Positions 49,520-57,949 of a DNA stretch of 64,000 bases are shown here, piece by piece; position 1 is the first letter of the stretch, and each line of letters begins with the position of its first letter. The translations under genes were made by a program, and so were the position numbers. The notes beneath the pieces are model-generated. The model had not been told where the DNA came from. It was given only the letters and a program-made list of their open reading frames with translations, and did no database searches. The stretch comes from Ramlibacter terrae (GTDB lineage: Bacteria; Pseudomonadota; Gammaproteobacteria; Burkholderiales; Burkholderiaceae_C), in the NCBI GenBank assembly GCA_013127575.1, contig CP053418.1, forward strand, positions 4,278,001-4,342,000, in the 5' to 3' direction.

Positions 49520-50872
49520 GTGCCATTTGACGAAGGCAGTATCGCTGAAGTACGCGAGATCCTCTGCACACACTTTCCGGAGCCTGTGCCAGAGGAGACG
49601 CTCTACAGCGCCTGTGCCCGCTTCCATCGTCTATCCGCGAATAGGAGGCCCGCTCTGACCGGTGCACTTCTGTTCGGAGATGAGCGAGCAGGCCGCCGGC
49701 ACTGCGCGCCCCAAGGTCTGAAGACGTTGGCACGCACGATGCGTGGACTGCTGGGTGCGTCGGCGGAAATTCTGCAGGTACACACGCTTGGCGCGCTGTA
49801 CTTGCGATTCATGACACCCTCTGGCCGCGAAGAGGCAATCGCGGGCGCCGAGCCCTCCTCAGGCGAGCGGCGAAAATTTCAATTTGGATGGGGTTCCGTC
49901 AGATTTGATCTGCAACACCCACTCCGATCGTGTGCAACCTGTTTACAAGAGGATGTGACCCGGCACGGCTTTGCGACATGGCAGCTGCGGCATCAATTGC
50001 CTGGCGTGTGGCTATGTGCTCGGCATCAGTCACCGCTTGCTCGAGTTCTCCCGCAGCAGCACATGCGCTCATCGACATGGCTTCTGCCCGGGGAAATCGG
50101 TTGCGAGGTTCCTTCTTGGGTCGGAGACGCCGAAGGCACGACTTGGCCGTTCCTACTGACAATTGCCGAAGTGTGCGCTGCTCTATGCGGACCGCGGCCC
50201 ATTGATCGAACGGAACTCCGACGGGCAGTGGTCGACGCGCTCGCGGAAGTCGGCGTCGTTCGTGCCCAAAGGGCGGTCAATTCGCGAGTCCTGCACCAGT
50301 GGCTTAGACATCACGTCCGGAGTGACGCCGTTTCTGAGTTCACAGAGTTGCGCATGGATGCAGGAACTTGGGCAAGTGAGATGTTCAACGGCCTGCGAAG
50401 CCAACACCCCCTGCGATGGGCTGTGCTTTGCACGTGTCTCTCACTGGAGGGAGTGGATACGCAGTCCATCTTGAGTAGAGCAGAAGGATCGACGGCTCCG
50501 TTTCTTCCGGGGTTCGAATCCTCCACGCACCAACTTACGGCGCCAAGGGTTGCCTATGAGATCTTGGGCCAAGGCGTCACGCTGGAGGCAGCTGCGGAGA
50601 GCGCGGCTGTTCCCCACGGTACCGTCGTCCGTTGGCTGAAGGATCCTGACCTGCGCAAGTGTTGGACGAAAGCGTGCGCCACGGCTTTGTTTGATCGACA
50701 CGCTGCAGCACTAGTAGCGGCGCGTTCGAGCGGCTACCGAACGCGGCAGGACGTGCGCAACGCCGCCCCTGCGTCGTTTCTCTGGATGCAGCGCAATCAT
50801 CCAGATTGGCTCGATGGCCAACTCCCTGCCCGAGACCCCCGTTTCGACAGGCAACTGAGGCTCTGGAACTGA
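49520..50872 (+). CDS. tniQ: TniQ-family target-selection protein (first copy)
   Basis: An intact 450-residue protein. The N-terminal TniQ signature is PVPEETLYSACARFHRLSAN. The zinc-binding core is LRSCATCLQEDVTRHGFATW then RHQLPGVWLCARHQSPL (CxxC and CxxH), exactly the TniQ/TnsD pattern. The C-terminal half has a helix-turn-helix-like region (LGQGVTLEAAAESAAVPHGT, VVRWLKDP) and ends near FLWMQRNHPDWLDGQLP, as in TnsD-like proteins. GTG start at 49520 with GGAG nine bases upstream. TnsD-like proteins recognise a fixed chromosomal site. Confidence 0.82.
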   Translation: MPFDEGSIAEVREILCTHFPEPVPEETLYSACARFHRLSANRRPALTGALLFGDERAGRRHCAPQGLKTLARTMRGLLGASAEILQVHTLGALYLRFMTPSGREEAIAGAEPSSGERRKFQFGWGSVRFDLQHPLRSCATCLQEDVTRHGFATWQLRHQLPGVWLCARHQSPLARVLPQQHMRSSTWLLPGEIGCEVPSWVGDAEGTTWPFLLTIAEVCAALCGPRPIDRTELRRAVVDALAEVGVVRAQRAVNSRVLHQWLRHHVRSDAVSEFTELRMDAGTWASEMFNGLRSQHPLRWAVLCTCLSLEGVDTQSILSRAEGSTAPFLPGFESSTHQLTAPRVAYEILGQGVTLEAAAESAAVPHGTVVRWLKDPDLRKCWTKACATALFDRHAAALVAARSSGYRTRQDVRNAAPASFLWMQRNHPDWLDGQLPARDPRFDRQLRLWN

Positions 50873-52040
50873 CACTCTACCCACACCTCACAATTCCGAC
50901 GCCAAGGTCGGATGAATCGCTCCACAGCGTCCTGATAAGAGCATTTCGTGCGCCAGGTACCCTTCCTTTTTGGATTTCACTCGCCTTTTGATCGGACGAC
51001 CGTCCGATGGCCGTGGCTGGCCTTGGTCGTACATGGGGGTGAAGCCGTACCTTACCGACCGTGAGCTGACCGCAACGGCCATGCTCGATCGCATGCTGAC
51101 GCTCGCGTACTACGTCCCGTTCATGCCTGCGGAAGCTCTCCGTCTCTGCCGGGACCCTCGGAACGAGGGGGAAGTTCGAGGTTTGGCCATGAGCTTCAGA
51201 CCGGGGTCCCACGCGCTTCGCAAGGTGCATAAGCCGTTGCGGTTCTGCCCCGCCTGCGTGATGCGTGATGTTCGTCACGAAGGAGAAGCTCACTGGCGAC
51301 GCGCACACCAGCTGGATCACGTGTCCGCTTGTTGGGAGCACCGGTTGCGCCTTTCTGAGTGGGATCAATCCGAGAACACGCCTCGACTTCCGCACGAGTT
51401 GGAAGTGACTCGGTCGAGCGGCAGCATTGGCGATGATGAAGCATGGTTTGCTTCGGTCTCCAAGCAGCTTCTGGACGGAAGCCATGAGGCTTCGTCCGTT
51501 CGTAAACGCTCAAACATATACCGAGTGCGTGCCACCCGCCTCGGCTACAGCGAGTCCACATCTGGGATGGTCTCCTGCATTACAAATGCACTTCAGGAGC
51601 GATTTGGGTCCCGGCTACTGAACTCCGTCTTCGGCGGCCATGACGTTCCGTGTGTTGCGGCGACCGTGCGCCGGGTCATTGGCACGAGCGCCGCTCAATC
51701 AGCGCACCCTGCAGCTCACTTGCTGTGCATCGAAGTTCTGTTCGGCGATTTGGGAATCTTCTTTTCCGGGGTCTTCGGCACGAAGGGAAACCAGCTTTGG
51801 AAGGCCCAAAGGGAAGACGCGAAGGAGCGCTCCTCCGGGATCAGTTCCGGGCAAACTGGCATTCATCGCGCCATATTCATGCAGGCCGTCAAAACTTACG
51901 GGCCGTCAGCTATGCAACGACTCTCCGTAGAACATCCGGTTTGCCATGCTTGGATCTTGCACAACGATCGACGCTGGGCGGCCTCCCTCATCCGAGCAGC
52001 CGAACAGGCGCAGTGGAATTCGCTGCATCCCGCTGGATAG
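50869..52040 (+). CDS. TniQ-family target-selection protein (second copy)
   Basis: A second, divergent TniQ. The N-terminal motif is IPTPRSDESLHSVLIRAFRA. After a frame change near 50985 come LRFCPACVMRDVRHEGEAHW and RAHQLDHVSACWEHRLRLSEW, the zinc core. The C-terminal part (HPAAHLLCIEVLFGDLGIFF) resembles the tail found in short TniQs. No ATG or GTG precedes the homology: the reading starts around a CTG at 50869 that overlaps the first TniQ stop, or an upstream TTG. So the start is unresolved. Two TniQs often mean two target pathways. Confidence 0.72.
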
Positions 52041-52196
52041 TGACGCCTCGCTTGCCGCGCATAGAGACCGGATGAGCTAGCTTTCGAGATATTTCGGGAT
52101 CGCTCCGCCCATGGCGAGTCATCGCCAACTCACCCTGTATTCAGGCTTGCCACGATGCAGTCGCCTGCACAATACAAATCTCGGATGGAGTGAGCC

Positions 52197-53471
52197 ATGA
52201 AGAGAAGTGAGCTTTACAACCGCGTCTGGACGACACCGATGTCCCACTTGGCCAAGGAGCTGGGGATCTCCGACGTGGGTCTCGCCAAGGCCTGTCGTCG
52301 GAACGCAATTCCAACACCTGTGCGCGGGTACTGGGCGAAGCTCCGGGCCGGTCACAAGATGCCAAAACCTGCATTACCTCACCCGGACCGTGATGTGGAG
52401 GTTGACCTGTCCGTAACACCTGAGGATGTACGTGTTCAGCGCGAGGCCGAACGCGAGAAGCACGCGAATTGGGTGGAACAGCATGCCGCACCGGCCGCGG
52501 TCCCTCCGCTATCGCTTCCCGAATCACTGGACGGGGCGCATCCACTGGTGAGGGCCACTGCAAAGTTCTGTGAGCGCATCCCGCTTCTCGAAAAGAAGTG
52601 GGCGCGCCGGAGGCCTGGCGACTGGAGTTCCCGGAAGGAAGAAGATCGACCTCCGCACGCCGACCACGGGCGCTATCACCTGTTCCAAGACGGCTGCTTG
52701 AACATCCGAGCGCCCCTTGAGAACATGGATTGGGTACTGCGATTTCACGCGAGTGTTATCGCAGGCCTTGAGGCCTCAGGGTTCAAGATCGGCCGGAGGA
52801 AGCCGGAAGATGCGGGGCGGCACGGGACGGGGAAAGCCGCCGCCGTCGTCGCCACGTTGAAGACTGAATCATTCGAACTCGAGTTTTCGGAGGGCTATCG
52901 ACGGGTTCCGCTGACGAAGGAGGAGATCGCGAAGCGCACAAAGGAGACGGGATATGCACCGTACTCCCAAACCGAAACGATACCGAGTGGCAAGTACACA
53001 TTCAGAGTAACGGGCACTGAACACAGAGCTCGTGACGAATGGCAAGGAACAGCCGAAAAGCTGCAGGCTCGCCTCAACGAAATCGTGCGGCGAGTCATCG
53101 AGTTGGCAGCCCTCCAGCCACTGTTCCGAACAGAACGAGAACAAGCTGCCGCGGTTGCGCAGCGTGAAGCCGAACGCCGGGAGGCCGAGCGAAGGATCAC
53201 GGAAGCTCGCACCGAGCAGGTGAAGCGAGCGTTCGCGATGGCGGAAGAACACGAACGGGCAGTTCGGCTCGAGGACTTTCTCCGGTTCCTTGATACGCAT
53301 TCCGCGGATCTGCAGGAGCCGTACGCAGAACGCCTGACGGTTTGGCTCACCGTGGTTCGAGAGGAGCTAGCAAAGAAGCCACCCCTCGATGGTTTGTTGC
53401 TAGAGGTTCTAACAGTGCCCTCATGGCAAAAGTGGCCACCAAGCTGGTGGCCCGGGAACGCGGTCGAGTGA
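52197..53471 (+). CDS. Hypothetical protein with N-terminal helix-turn-helix-like region
   Basis: An intact 424-residue protein. It begins MKRSELYNRVWTTPMSHLAK followed by ELGISDVGLAKACRRNAIPTPVRGYWAKL, a helix-turn-helix-like segment shared by a family frequent in proteobacterial mobile islands. The middle is charged (LFRTEREQAAAVAQREAERR, coiled coil). The end PSWQKWPPSWWPGN is conserved in the family. No enzymatic motif is seen. GGAG precedes the ATG. It sits downstream of the transposition genes with its own 156-bp upstream gap. Confidence 0.55.
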   Translation: MKRSELYNRVWTTPMSHLAKELGISDVGLAKACRRNAIPTPVRGYWAKLRAGHKMPKPALPHPDRDVEVDLSVTPEDVRVQREAEREKHANWVEQHAAPAAVPPLSLPESLDGAHPLVRATAKFCERIPLLEKKWARRRPGDWSSRKEEDRPPHADHGRYHLFQDGCLNIRAPLENMDWVLRFHASVIAGLEASGFKIGRRKPEDAGRHGTGKAAAVVATLKTESFELEFSEGYRRVPLTKEEIAKRTKETGYAPYSQTETIPSGKYTFRVTGTEHRARDEWQGTAEKLQARLNEIVRRVIELAALQPLFRTEREQAAAVAQREAERREAERRITEARTEQVKRAFAMAEEHERAVRLEDFLRFLDTHSADLQEPYAERLTVWLTVVREELAKKPPLDGLLLEVLTVPSWQKWPPSWWPGNAVE

Positions 53472-53637
53472 CGACTTCGTTTTTGCCGTGCGCTGTTCAG
53501 AAGCGAAAGCACCCAAGCGACTTGTGCCGGCGGCTAGCGTGTCAGTTCGGCGCCGCCTGCATTGGAACAATTTGATCGAGGACAGCAGCGCCACGGTTGA
53601 AAATACGGAGCTTGCTGCACACCGTGACGAACAACCA

Positions 53638-54935
53638 CTACTTCAAAGTCACCGATCGACGTCTCGTTCCCGGGGTGCCGCGTACGTACGCTGTATGTCC
53701 TTGGCTATGGCATTGATCACTGCAATGAGTGTGCCGGAGCGGCACAACCCTGCTTAGTTTGCAACCGACGATCATCACGCCCAATCGGGTCTGGCCGCAG
53801 GCGGAACTGACCGGTATGCCTTCTCGCTCTGCGACCGGGTGGGCAACGATGAGAGAGAGCAGCCTGTTCAACCCGTAGCAGTAACCTGGCTGATCACCAC
53901 CGACGAGCCACCGTGGGGTCACATCCGATCGGAGCAACTTGATCTTCTGTGCCAGCAGTCCACTCTGCTTCCATTCTTTCACAACAGCGTCGGCAATCCG
54001 CTCGTATGCTGCGTGCCACGTGGCTTGAGCTTTCCTCGGAGGCGATTGAGGGTGACTCCATGCGTGGGCACGCCGTGCCGCGTCGTCGGCCAGAATGATC
54101 GAGGAAAGATTCAAGACTGGCGGCAACCCCAACTTCTTGAACAGGGTAACGCCAAATTCTCCCGTCGCGGCTCGCAAGAAGTCCTGTTGCGCCCCGTCGC
54201 CCCCACCCGAGACTAGTACGCGGGCGCCAGTGGCCGGCTGAGATGACGCTCCCGCAAAAGGCGCGATCAAATCATCTGGTCCCCAGAACTGAGGAGCGAT
54301 CATCACACCTGCCGTGCTTGGCACGGTAGTGTTCTCGCCTGAAAAACCGATGCATGAGATGGCTGCGCCGAAGAACATCTGACCGAAGTGGCCGAGGTTG
54401 TCTACCCGCAGCCCGCTGACCTCGTCGCTACATTTGAGCGTGCTCGCATCAATACCGTGCACGAAATCGACTGTCGCCGGCAGCGGCCTGTACTGGAAGA
54501 AAACCTGAAGGAACTGCGTCCATCGAACCGCGAGCAAATGCGCATCTTCACGGAGTATGGCAGCGGATATACCTGCTGATCCCAGTCAATCCTTCCCATA
54601 CGCCAGTGCGGTTGCGGCCAGTCAAACTCCACGGGATCTGCGATCCTGCTCGTTGCATTCAACTGCGTATGGAACGGCGTTGGTCTCCGCTCCACAATGA
54701 CAGTATGAACGCCCTGCTTGCACGCTGTGAGTGCGGCACTTACGCCCGCAGCACCACCACCTAGTACGAGTAAGCGGGAAGACTCTGAGATCTTCCCGGC
54801 TTTGCGCAAGGCGACAACCAGCTGTTGCGCCCTAAGAATCTGATCCCGGATGCTCCCGGTCCGAAGACCGCTGAGTTCATATCTGAACTGTGAGCCAGCA
54901 ACGCGATGCAGTGCAATTGAGGGGTCCTCCGCCAT
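53638..54935 (-). CDS. FAD/NAD(P)-binding oxidoreductase-like protein
   Basis: The N-terminal Rossmann motif is RLLVLGGGAAGVSAALTACK then VHTVIVERRP, a GxGxxG-type dinucleotide fold. After a frame change near 54535 come FVHGIDASTL, GENTTVPSTAGVMIAPQFWG, ARVLVSGGGDGAQQDFLRAA and the late segment VGGDQPGYCYGLNRLLSLIV, where FAD-dependent oxidoreductases have their second cofactor contact. About 430 residues. It faces opposite to the TniQ block and is followed upstream by another minus-strand gene at 55767, perhaps an operon. Its role in the element is unknown. Confidence 0.5.
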
Positions 54936-55043
54936 GGCCGCGGAGTCTAATCGGAGCGGAAGTTGCCGAGAACTGGCAAACGTACTAGGTCGACCGTTCG
55001 AAGAACCGATCTAGATAACGTATGTATTCACGCTTCTCTGAGG

Positions 55044-55767
55044 TCACGCCTTCCGGTACTCGCGTGCTGCACGGTCCGGATCCGGTCCACGCTGAAGCAC
55101 GACCAAGCCTTGGGAGGCCAACCACTTGTGAACAACAGATGGAACGCGGACCTCAGATGGAACAGCAAGCGCCAAGACGTCAAGTACGTGACGGCGTGAC
55201 CTGAGCGCCACTCTTGCCGCTGCCGCGAAACCATCAGGATTGCAGTGCTCGCCACGAAGCACTACGACGCTTGTTCCGGGGATCTGCAATACGGTTTGGC
55301 CAGCCTCGACGAACTTAAAAATCTGCCGCACGCCGCCGGAAGGAGCTCGCAAGGTCCCGTCCCGGGTGGATACAACCCCCGTCGGGCTTTCGAGTCCGTG
55401 AGATGGTTCGTGCCGCACAACTGATCCTGTGCCGAATGAAACCACAAAACCGGCCCTGCGCCTAGCCGGTTCCGCAGCCCGAATGGCTGAAGTCTTCGTC
55501 TTACGTCCAGAAGTTTTGTTGCCGGCGCACAACACACTCCCCCTCTCGGTGGGCTTCGGACTGTTCCGCTGAGCCAACTAGGCTGAAGAATGAGCGCGAC
55601 TGCAGTGCGCCCTCCCCCTTAGACGCGATATCGCATTCAAGGAACAGTGCGTTCCAGTCATCCCTCACATATGCAGTTACCGAAGTCTCTTCGAACTTCA
55701 TGGCATTCGCGGTGACGCCGCACCTGCGCGCGGATGCCTTCAATTCGACCCGTTCTGTGATCCGCAT
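55044..55767 (-). CDS. Unrecognised cargo protein
   Basis: About 240 residues after one frame change near 55545. The N-terminus (MRITERVELKASARRCGVTA, then MKFEETSVTAYVRDDWNALFLECD) is alpha/beta. The C-terminal part (GQTVLQIPGTSVVVLRGEHC, DGFAAAARVALRSRRHVLDV, LASQGLVVLQRGPDPDRAAR) is also alpha/beta. No family is recognised. It lies 108 bp upstream of the FAD-binding gene in the same direction and may be co-transcribed with it. Confidence 0.4.
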
Positions 55768-56067
55768 GCGATGTGCCTCCAAAAAAAAAGGGCTAGGCGC
55801 AGGTCGCTGCCCCATCCTTTGCGCAACTCCGGCATTCCCTTCCTTTGGGGAAATAGCGCTCGGTAGCCATCCAGTATCTTCCGAACCTGCGCCGGTTCGT
55901 GCTTTGAGTGAATCTGACAGGACACGCCGGACATTTCACCTCCGCGGGCGAGCCCTGAGCCGATCGCGGGCGCCCTTGCAACGAGAAGCATCGAAAGCCC
56001 AGCGGATTTGCTCTGCGGTTCGCACTGCGGGCACCGCCTCGCCGTTATGCGGGTCTGACCGGTGCGT
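55768..56067 (-). other. Gap with a possible short zinc-ribbon reading frame
   Basis: No firm gene. A minus-strand frame ending at 55793 (62 codons, TTG start at 55981) contains EVKCPACPVRF and GRECRSCAKDG, two CxxC pairs like a zinc ribbon, and could be a small protein. A second minus frame with a longer opening shows CPQCEPQ. An A9 run at 55780-55788 lies here. Neither frame has a convincing ribosome site. Confidence 0.25.
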
Positions 56068-56262
56068 TCACGTGTCAGCGGGCCTTGCCGTGCCCGGGCA
56101 CTCTGGCGCAGGCGACCGACCGCCCCCCGAGTCCATGCCGTGGCGAGTGCTGGTGCGACCGCCCCAGCCTTTGCCGCCCTTGCCGCCGCTACCGGTCTGG
56201 CCCCCGGTGCCTTGACTGCCTCCTTTACCGCCGCGGGACCCGGCTGTCGATCCTTTTGCCAT
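56068..56262 (-). CDS. Small glycine-rich basic protein
   Basis: 64 residues: MAKGSTAGSRGGKGGSQGTG followed by GQTGSGGKGGKGWGGRTSTR. The Gly/Lys/Ser repeats resemble small KGG-type stress proteins. AGGA seven bases before the ATG supports translation. It may be disordered and nucleic-acid binding. Divergent from the gene at 56345. Confidence 0.45.
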   Translation of the reverse strand: MAKGSTAGSRGGKGGSQGTGGQTGSGGKGGKGWGGRTSTRHGMDSGGGRSPAPECPGTARPADT

Positions 56263-56344
56263 GACAATTTCCTCATCGACGTCCCGAGCGGCCGGAGGGC
56301 CAGCAGTACTGTCGGGCGTCAAAGAGATGATGTGGGGTTAAAAG

Positions 56345-57484
56345 GTGACCGGCCGAGGAATTGTGGAAACGCACACGCCAAGCGCCGCTCAGACGCTGCT
56401 TGACGCGTTGAGCCGGCCTCTCGACCCGTTGCGCCTGCGACGGCAAATGCAGCTTTTCCCGACCATCTTGGGGCTCCGCCCGGGTCAACCCGGTCTCCCG
56501 TCGGACGAGTTTCTCGCCAACTTCCTGAGTGGTCGGCGCTCATACCAAGCCATTCTGCGGCGCGGCTTCGGCAAGGATTTCAAGAACTTCCAGAACTACG
56601 CACTCCAAAGGGTCGAGACCACTCCGGCAGTGCGCGCGCGACTGGTGGAAGCGGCCGGCGGCGACGAGCAGGTCCTCGAGACGCTGGCGCAATGCACGCG
56701 TGCAGGCGCGCTTACGGCCGGACTCTCGCACCTTGTGCGCATGGCGGAAGGCACCGCGTTTCAGGTTATGGCAGCACTCTTGTCGGGCTCGCTGAAATGC
56801 CCGCACTGCAAGCGAGAGCTGATCTCCCGGCCCGCTCTGTGGTGGAGCGATCAGCCGTGCGCTTTGGGCACCGCGGAATACCGCTTCATCGACCGGATCC
56901 TTTATGACGTGCTCGCCATCACCTTGCTTCCGCTAGTCATGCGCTCAAACTGGGACCAGAAGATCGCAGCTGTAGCCCACTTGGCCAGCCTGTCCGAACC
57001 GGGCGCCCATCCTTTCCGGCGCTGGCTGGACCTGGTGCGCAAGGCCTATCGGGCTAAGGATTTGACGGCGCTTGCGGCCCGCGCGCGCCTCGAAGACACC
57101 CAACCCGAGACCCTGCAACGATGCAGCCGGGGCGAGATGCTCACCGTAGAGACGATCCAAGAGGTCACTGCCGCGCTGGCAAATCCGCAGCCTCTGAGGG
57201 AGCTCGGCATGCGCTCTCGCGTGCTCGCCTTCGCTGTGGACTTTTTGGTGGCGGCGGACGACAGGCCTGAAGCTCTAACCCAAGATGCCGCGCAAGCCGT
57301 GATCCAGGCGCGCCTGCTTCGGCTTGGCCAAGACCTGCGGTTCAACTTCGTCAAACCAGTGCGGCCGCTGACGCGAGCCGGGCTGTACTCCCTTGAGCTC
57401 CACCCGATCCGAGGTGTTTCGCCGAACGTCAGCCCCTCTCCGATCCGCAATTTGAGTACCGGTGCTGTGCACTCGGAACCCTAG
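56345..57484 (+). CDS. Unrecognised 379-residue cargo protein
   Basis: Intact and largely helical. It carries one CxxC pair (LKCPHCKRELISRPALWW) that could bind zinc with residues outside the pair, and a repeated Leu/Ala/Arg helical pattern (LRRQMQLFPTILGLRPGQPG, VLAFAVDFLVAADDRPEALT). GTG start at 56345; another GTG at 56363 is possible. No known family is recognised. It is the last sizeable gene before the right end of the element and could be a novel defence or maintenance gene. Confidence 0.5.
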   Translation: MTGRGIVETHTPSAAQTLLDALSRPLDPLRLRRQMQLFPTILGLRPGQPGLPSDEFLANFLSGRRSYQAILRRGFGKDFKNFQNYALQRVETTPAVRARLVEAAGGDEQVLETLAQCTRAGALTAGLSHLVRMAEGTAFQVMAALLSGSLKCPHCKRELISRPALWWSDQPCALGTAEYRFIDRILYDVLAITLLPLVMRSNWDQKIAAVAHLASLSEPGAHPFRRWLDLVRKAYRAKDLTALAARARLEDTQPETLQRCSRGEMLTVETIQEVTAALANPQPLRELGMRSRVLAFAVDFLVAADDRPEALTQDAAQAVIQARLLRLGQDLRFNFVKPVRPLTRAGLYSLELHPIRGVSPNVSPSPIRNLSTGAVHSEP

Positions 57485-57495
57485 ATTGGGTTATC

Positions 57496-57687
57496 TTGAT
57501 AGCTGTTGCGAAGGAGCTGTGCGTGAGGACAGTTTGGAGCGCCCTTTGGGAAGAAATCGTGCGAGCCGCACGGCAAGCACCCGGGATGTACGCGGCTCCG
57601 TTTGTTGGCGCCATGCGGCAGACACGTATCGTCTTCCGGGAAATCCAGCGAGAGAACCGATCGGCACAGGTGGCTCGGAAGCGCTAA
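57496..57687 (+). CDS. Possible small protein near the right end
   Basis: 63 codons from a TTG (LIAVAKELCVRTVWSALWEE, then APFVGAMRQTRIVFREIQRE). The amphipathic, charged composition looks protein-like and it follows the previous stop by 11 bases, but no ATG or family supports it. GGAG lies within the reading at 57511. Low confidence. Confidence 0.3.
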   Translation: MIAVAKELCVRTVWSALWEEIVRAARQAPGMYAAPFVGAMRQTRIVFREIQRENRSAQVARKR

Positions 57688-57818
57688 TACGGGCGGCTTC
57701 CAGAATTGGCGCATCGCGCCGTTGTCGAGCGACTGAACAGGCGGCGCTGCAAGTACCCGGAAGAAGACTCACGTCGTTCGGTTGAGGGTCACGCGCGGCA
57801 CATTGTTCGTCGGCATGA

Positions 57819-57843
57819 AGAACAATTGAGGCTGCAGACGAAT
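57819..57843 (+). repeat. Internal end-like repeat near the right terminus
   Basis: This 25-mer matches the left end of the element (33424-33448) at 21 positions and in the same orientation, including the shared 11-mer TGCAGACGAAT. It faces the right terminus at 57935, making a 117-bp inverted pair. It lacks the TGTCG tip, so it is probably a transposase-binding site or the relic of an older end. Confidence 0.6.
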
Positions 57844-57908
57844 TGCAGGGTCTCACCCCCAACATTGACTGCATCGGGCGATCGCAAGTCCTTGATTTCT
57901 CAAGGTCA

Positions 57909-57935
57909 CGGCTGCAGCCTTAATTGTTCACGACA
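57909..57935 (-). repeat. Right terminal inverted repeat
   Basis: Read on the minus strand it starts TGTCGTGAACAATTAAG and continues GCTGCAGCCG, matching the left end at 24 of 27 positions. The final A (57935) is 14 bp before the ATG at 57950. The 5 bp outside are GCAGC. Confidence 0.88.
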
Positions 57936-57949
57936 GCAGCGGCGCGGCC

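Larger units (their letters stand above)
33419..57935. mobile_element. 24.5-kb Tn7/Tni-like transposon carrying defence cargo, lacking a recognisable transposase
   Basis: Both ends begin TGTCG and form terminal inverted repeats: 24 of the first 27 bases match between 33419-33445 and the complement of 57909-57935. The 5'-TG...CA-3' form and 5-bp flanks GCAGG (33414-33418) and GCAGC (57936-57940) fit the Tn7/Tni/Mu group of DDE elements. The interior GC content is visibly lower than the flanks. It encodes a TnsC-like ATPase and two TniQ proteins, plus restriction, TIR/SLOG and AAA/PLD genes. No TnsA or DDE transposase is present, so movement would need one in trans. Excision in silico brings folB to 13 bp from the gene at 57950. 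Confidence 0.85.

Noticed and set aside
50508..50534. tRNA 3'-end look-alike (GGTTCGAATCC followed by CACGCACCA)
   Set aside because: The T-stem pairs poorly, no tRNA body lies upstream, and the bases are codons of the intact first TniQ gene.
55740..56276. 178-codon minus-strand frame overlapping the small glycine-rich gene
   Set aside because: It covers the better-supported 64-residue gene in another frame and shows no domain. Only a short zinc-ribbon-like part of the region is noted.
33419..57935. CRISPR array associated with the CARF protein or TniQ (CAST-like)
   Set aside because: No regularly spaced repeats or cas genes are visible anywhere in the window. The end repeats are too few and differ in spacing.
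33419..57935. Integrase-driven genomic island or prophage
   Set aside because: No tyrosine or serine integrase, tRNA target or phage structural gene was found. The ends are transposon-type inverted repeats with a short target duplication.
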